DNA of 12,692 nucleotides from an uncultured Prevotella sp. (GTDB lineage Bacteria; Bacteroidota; Bacteroidia; Bacteroidales; Bacteroidaceae): the NCBI GenBank assembly GCA_934219025.1, contig CAKQDG010000065.1, positions 1 through 12,692 of the forward strand, given 5' to 3'. Each line of letters opens with the position of its first letter. Position 1 is the first letter of the stretch. Position numbers and translations under genes: made by a program. This document shows positions 12,255-12,692 of this stretch, piece by piece. The notes under the pieces were generated by a model that did not search any database, was not told the origin of the DNA, and worked only from the letters and a program-made list of their open reading frames with translations.

Positions 12255-12692
12255 TTACTTTCCTCCAACAATGGTCTTTATGTCGTTAAGCTTGTTTAAT
12301 GCTTCCATTGGCGTGAGGTTGTTGATGTCGAGATTGAGAATCTCGTCGCGCACCTGACAGAGCACCGGGTCGTCGAGCTGGAAGAAACTGAGCTGTTCGT
12401 TGCCTGTGGCAGAATCCAACTTTTCAAGAGCCTTACCGGCGCCCCCTACCCCACTGTTGTCTGCCTCAAGCTGCTTCAATATTACGTTTGCCCTGTTGAT
12501 AATGCTTTTCGGCATTCCGGCAATCTGTGCCACATGAATACCGAAGGAATGCTCAGAACCTCCCTTTTCAAGTTTTCGCAAGAATATGACCTTACCGTTC
12601 ACCTCCTTCACGCTCACGTTGTAGTTCTTTATCCTGTCGAAATTCTTCTCCATCTCGTTAAGCTCATGATAATGAGTGGCAAAGAGCGTGCG
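12255..12692 (-). CDS. mutS: DNA mismatch repair protein MutS, C-terminal fragment (cut by window edge)
   Basis: The last 145 residues of MutS, the mismatch-recognising ATPase of DNA repair; its 5' part lies beyond the right edge. The visible part opens with [15 protein letters not shown], the conserved H-loop region of the MutS ABC-type ATPase. It continues with [37 protein letters not shown], the strongly conserved end of that domain, then the helix-turn-helix and linker ([15 protein letters not shown]). The tail [20 protein letters not shown] is the short C-terminal element found in MutS1 but not MutS2. So this is true MutS. It is the first visible gene of a four-gene co-directional series (mutS, GNAT, epimerase, PAP2). 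Confidence 0.95.
   Translation of the reverse strand, partial: RTLFATHYHELNEMEKNFDRIKNYNVSVKEVNGKVIFLRKLEKGGSEHSFGIHVAQIAGMPKSIINRANVILKQLEADNSGVGGAGKALEKLDSATGNEQLSFFQLDDPVLCQVRDEILNLDINNLTPMEALNKLNDIKTIVGGK

Overview
The window looks like a chromosomal segment of a Bacteroidales bacterium, most likely of the Prevotella/Segatella type. Four things point there. Several gene starts are preceded by the Bacteroidetes -7 promoter element TAnnTTTG. Leaders before start codons are A-rich and lack a Shine-Dalgarno sequence. The gluconate 5-dehydrogenase, three-FKBP, OPT and MutS proteins closely resemble what I recall of Bacteroides/Prevotella families. Composition is moderate in G+C with AT-rich spacers. 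No tRNA, rRNA, IS transposase, phage gene or CRISPR array is visible.

Layout, left to right. (1) 1-319: start of a membrane protein on the minus strand, cut by the window edge. (2) 320-1434: gene-poor stretch. It holds a compact minus-strand transcription unit (promoter, 31-residue membrane peptide ORF, intrinsic terminator), a four-copy 22-bp tandem repeat, and a ~229-bp inverted-repeat element of MITE type. (3) 1435-3157: a hypothetical minus-strand gene diverges from a plus-strand gluconate 5-dehydrogenase-type SDR, which ends at a strong bidirectional terminator. (4) 3158-6137: three FKBP-type peptidyl-prolyl isomerases in tandem on the minus strand. The first transcribed appears cytoplasmic, the second is a lipoprotein and the third has a signal peptide. 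(5) 6181-9247: a divergent plus-strand pair, a sirtuin deacylase followed by an OPT-family transporter, ending at a terminator. (6) 9309-12692: four co-directional minus-strand genes, mutS (3' end only), a GNAT acetyltransferase, an NAD(P)-dependent epimerase/reductase and an Aur1-like PAP2 membrane protein.

The most distinctive feature is not a gene. It is a dispersed family of 9-bp tandem-repeat tracts (unit GTCCGAGNN, or its complement CTCGGACNN). There are five clear tracts plus one degenerate one in about 9 kb. Four clear tracts and the degenerate one lie between co-directional genes, just upstream of the next start codon. The fifth lies between a stop codon and a terminator. The tracts are absent from the promoter-bearing divergent spacers. 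At its gene-proximal end each of the four intercistronic clear tracts finishes the same way: GTCC, a C-rich run, an A-rich leader, then ATG. Two tracts switch orientation internally and so can form hairpins. This points to a defined repeat element carried in mRNA between cistrons. Its function is unknown to me.
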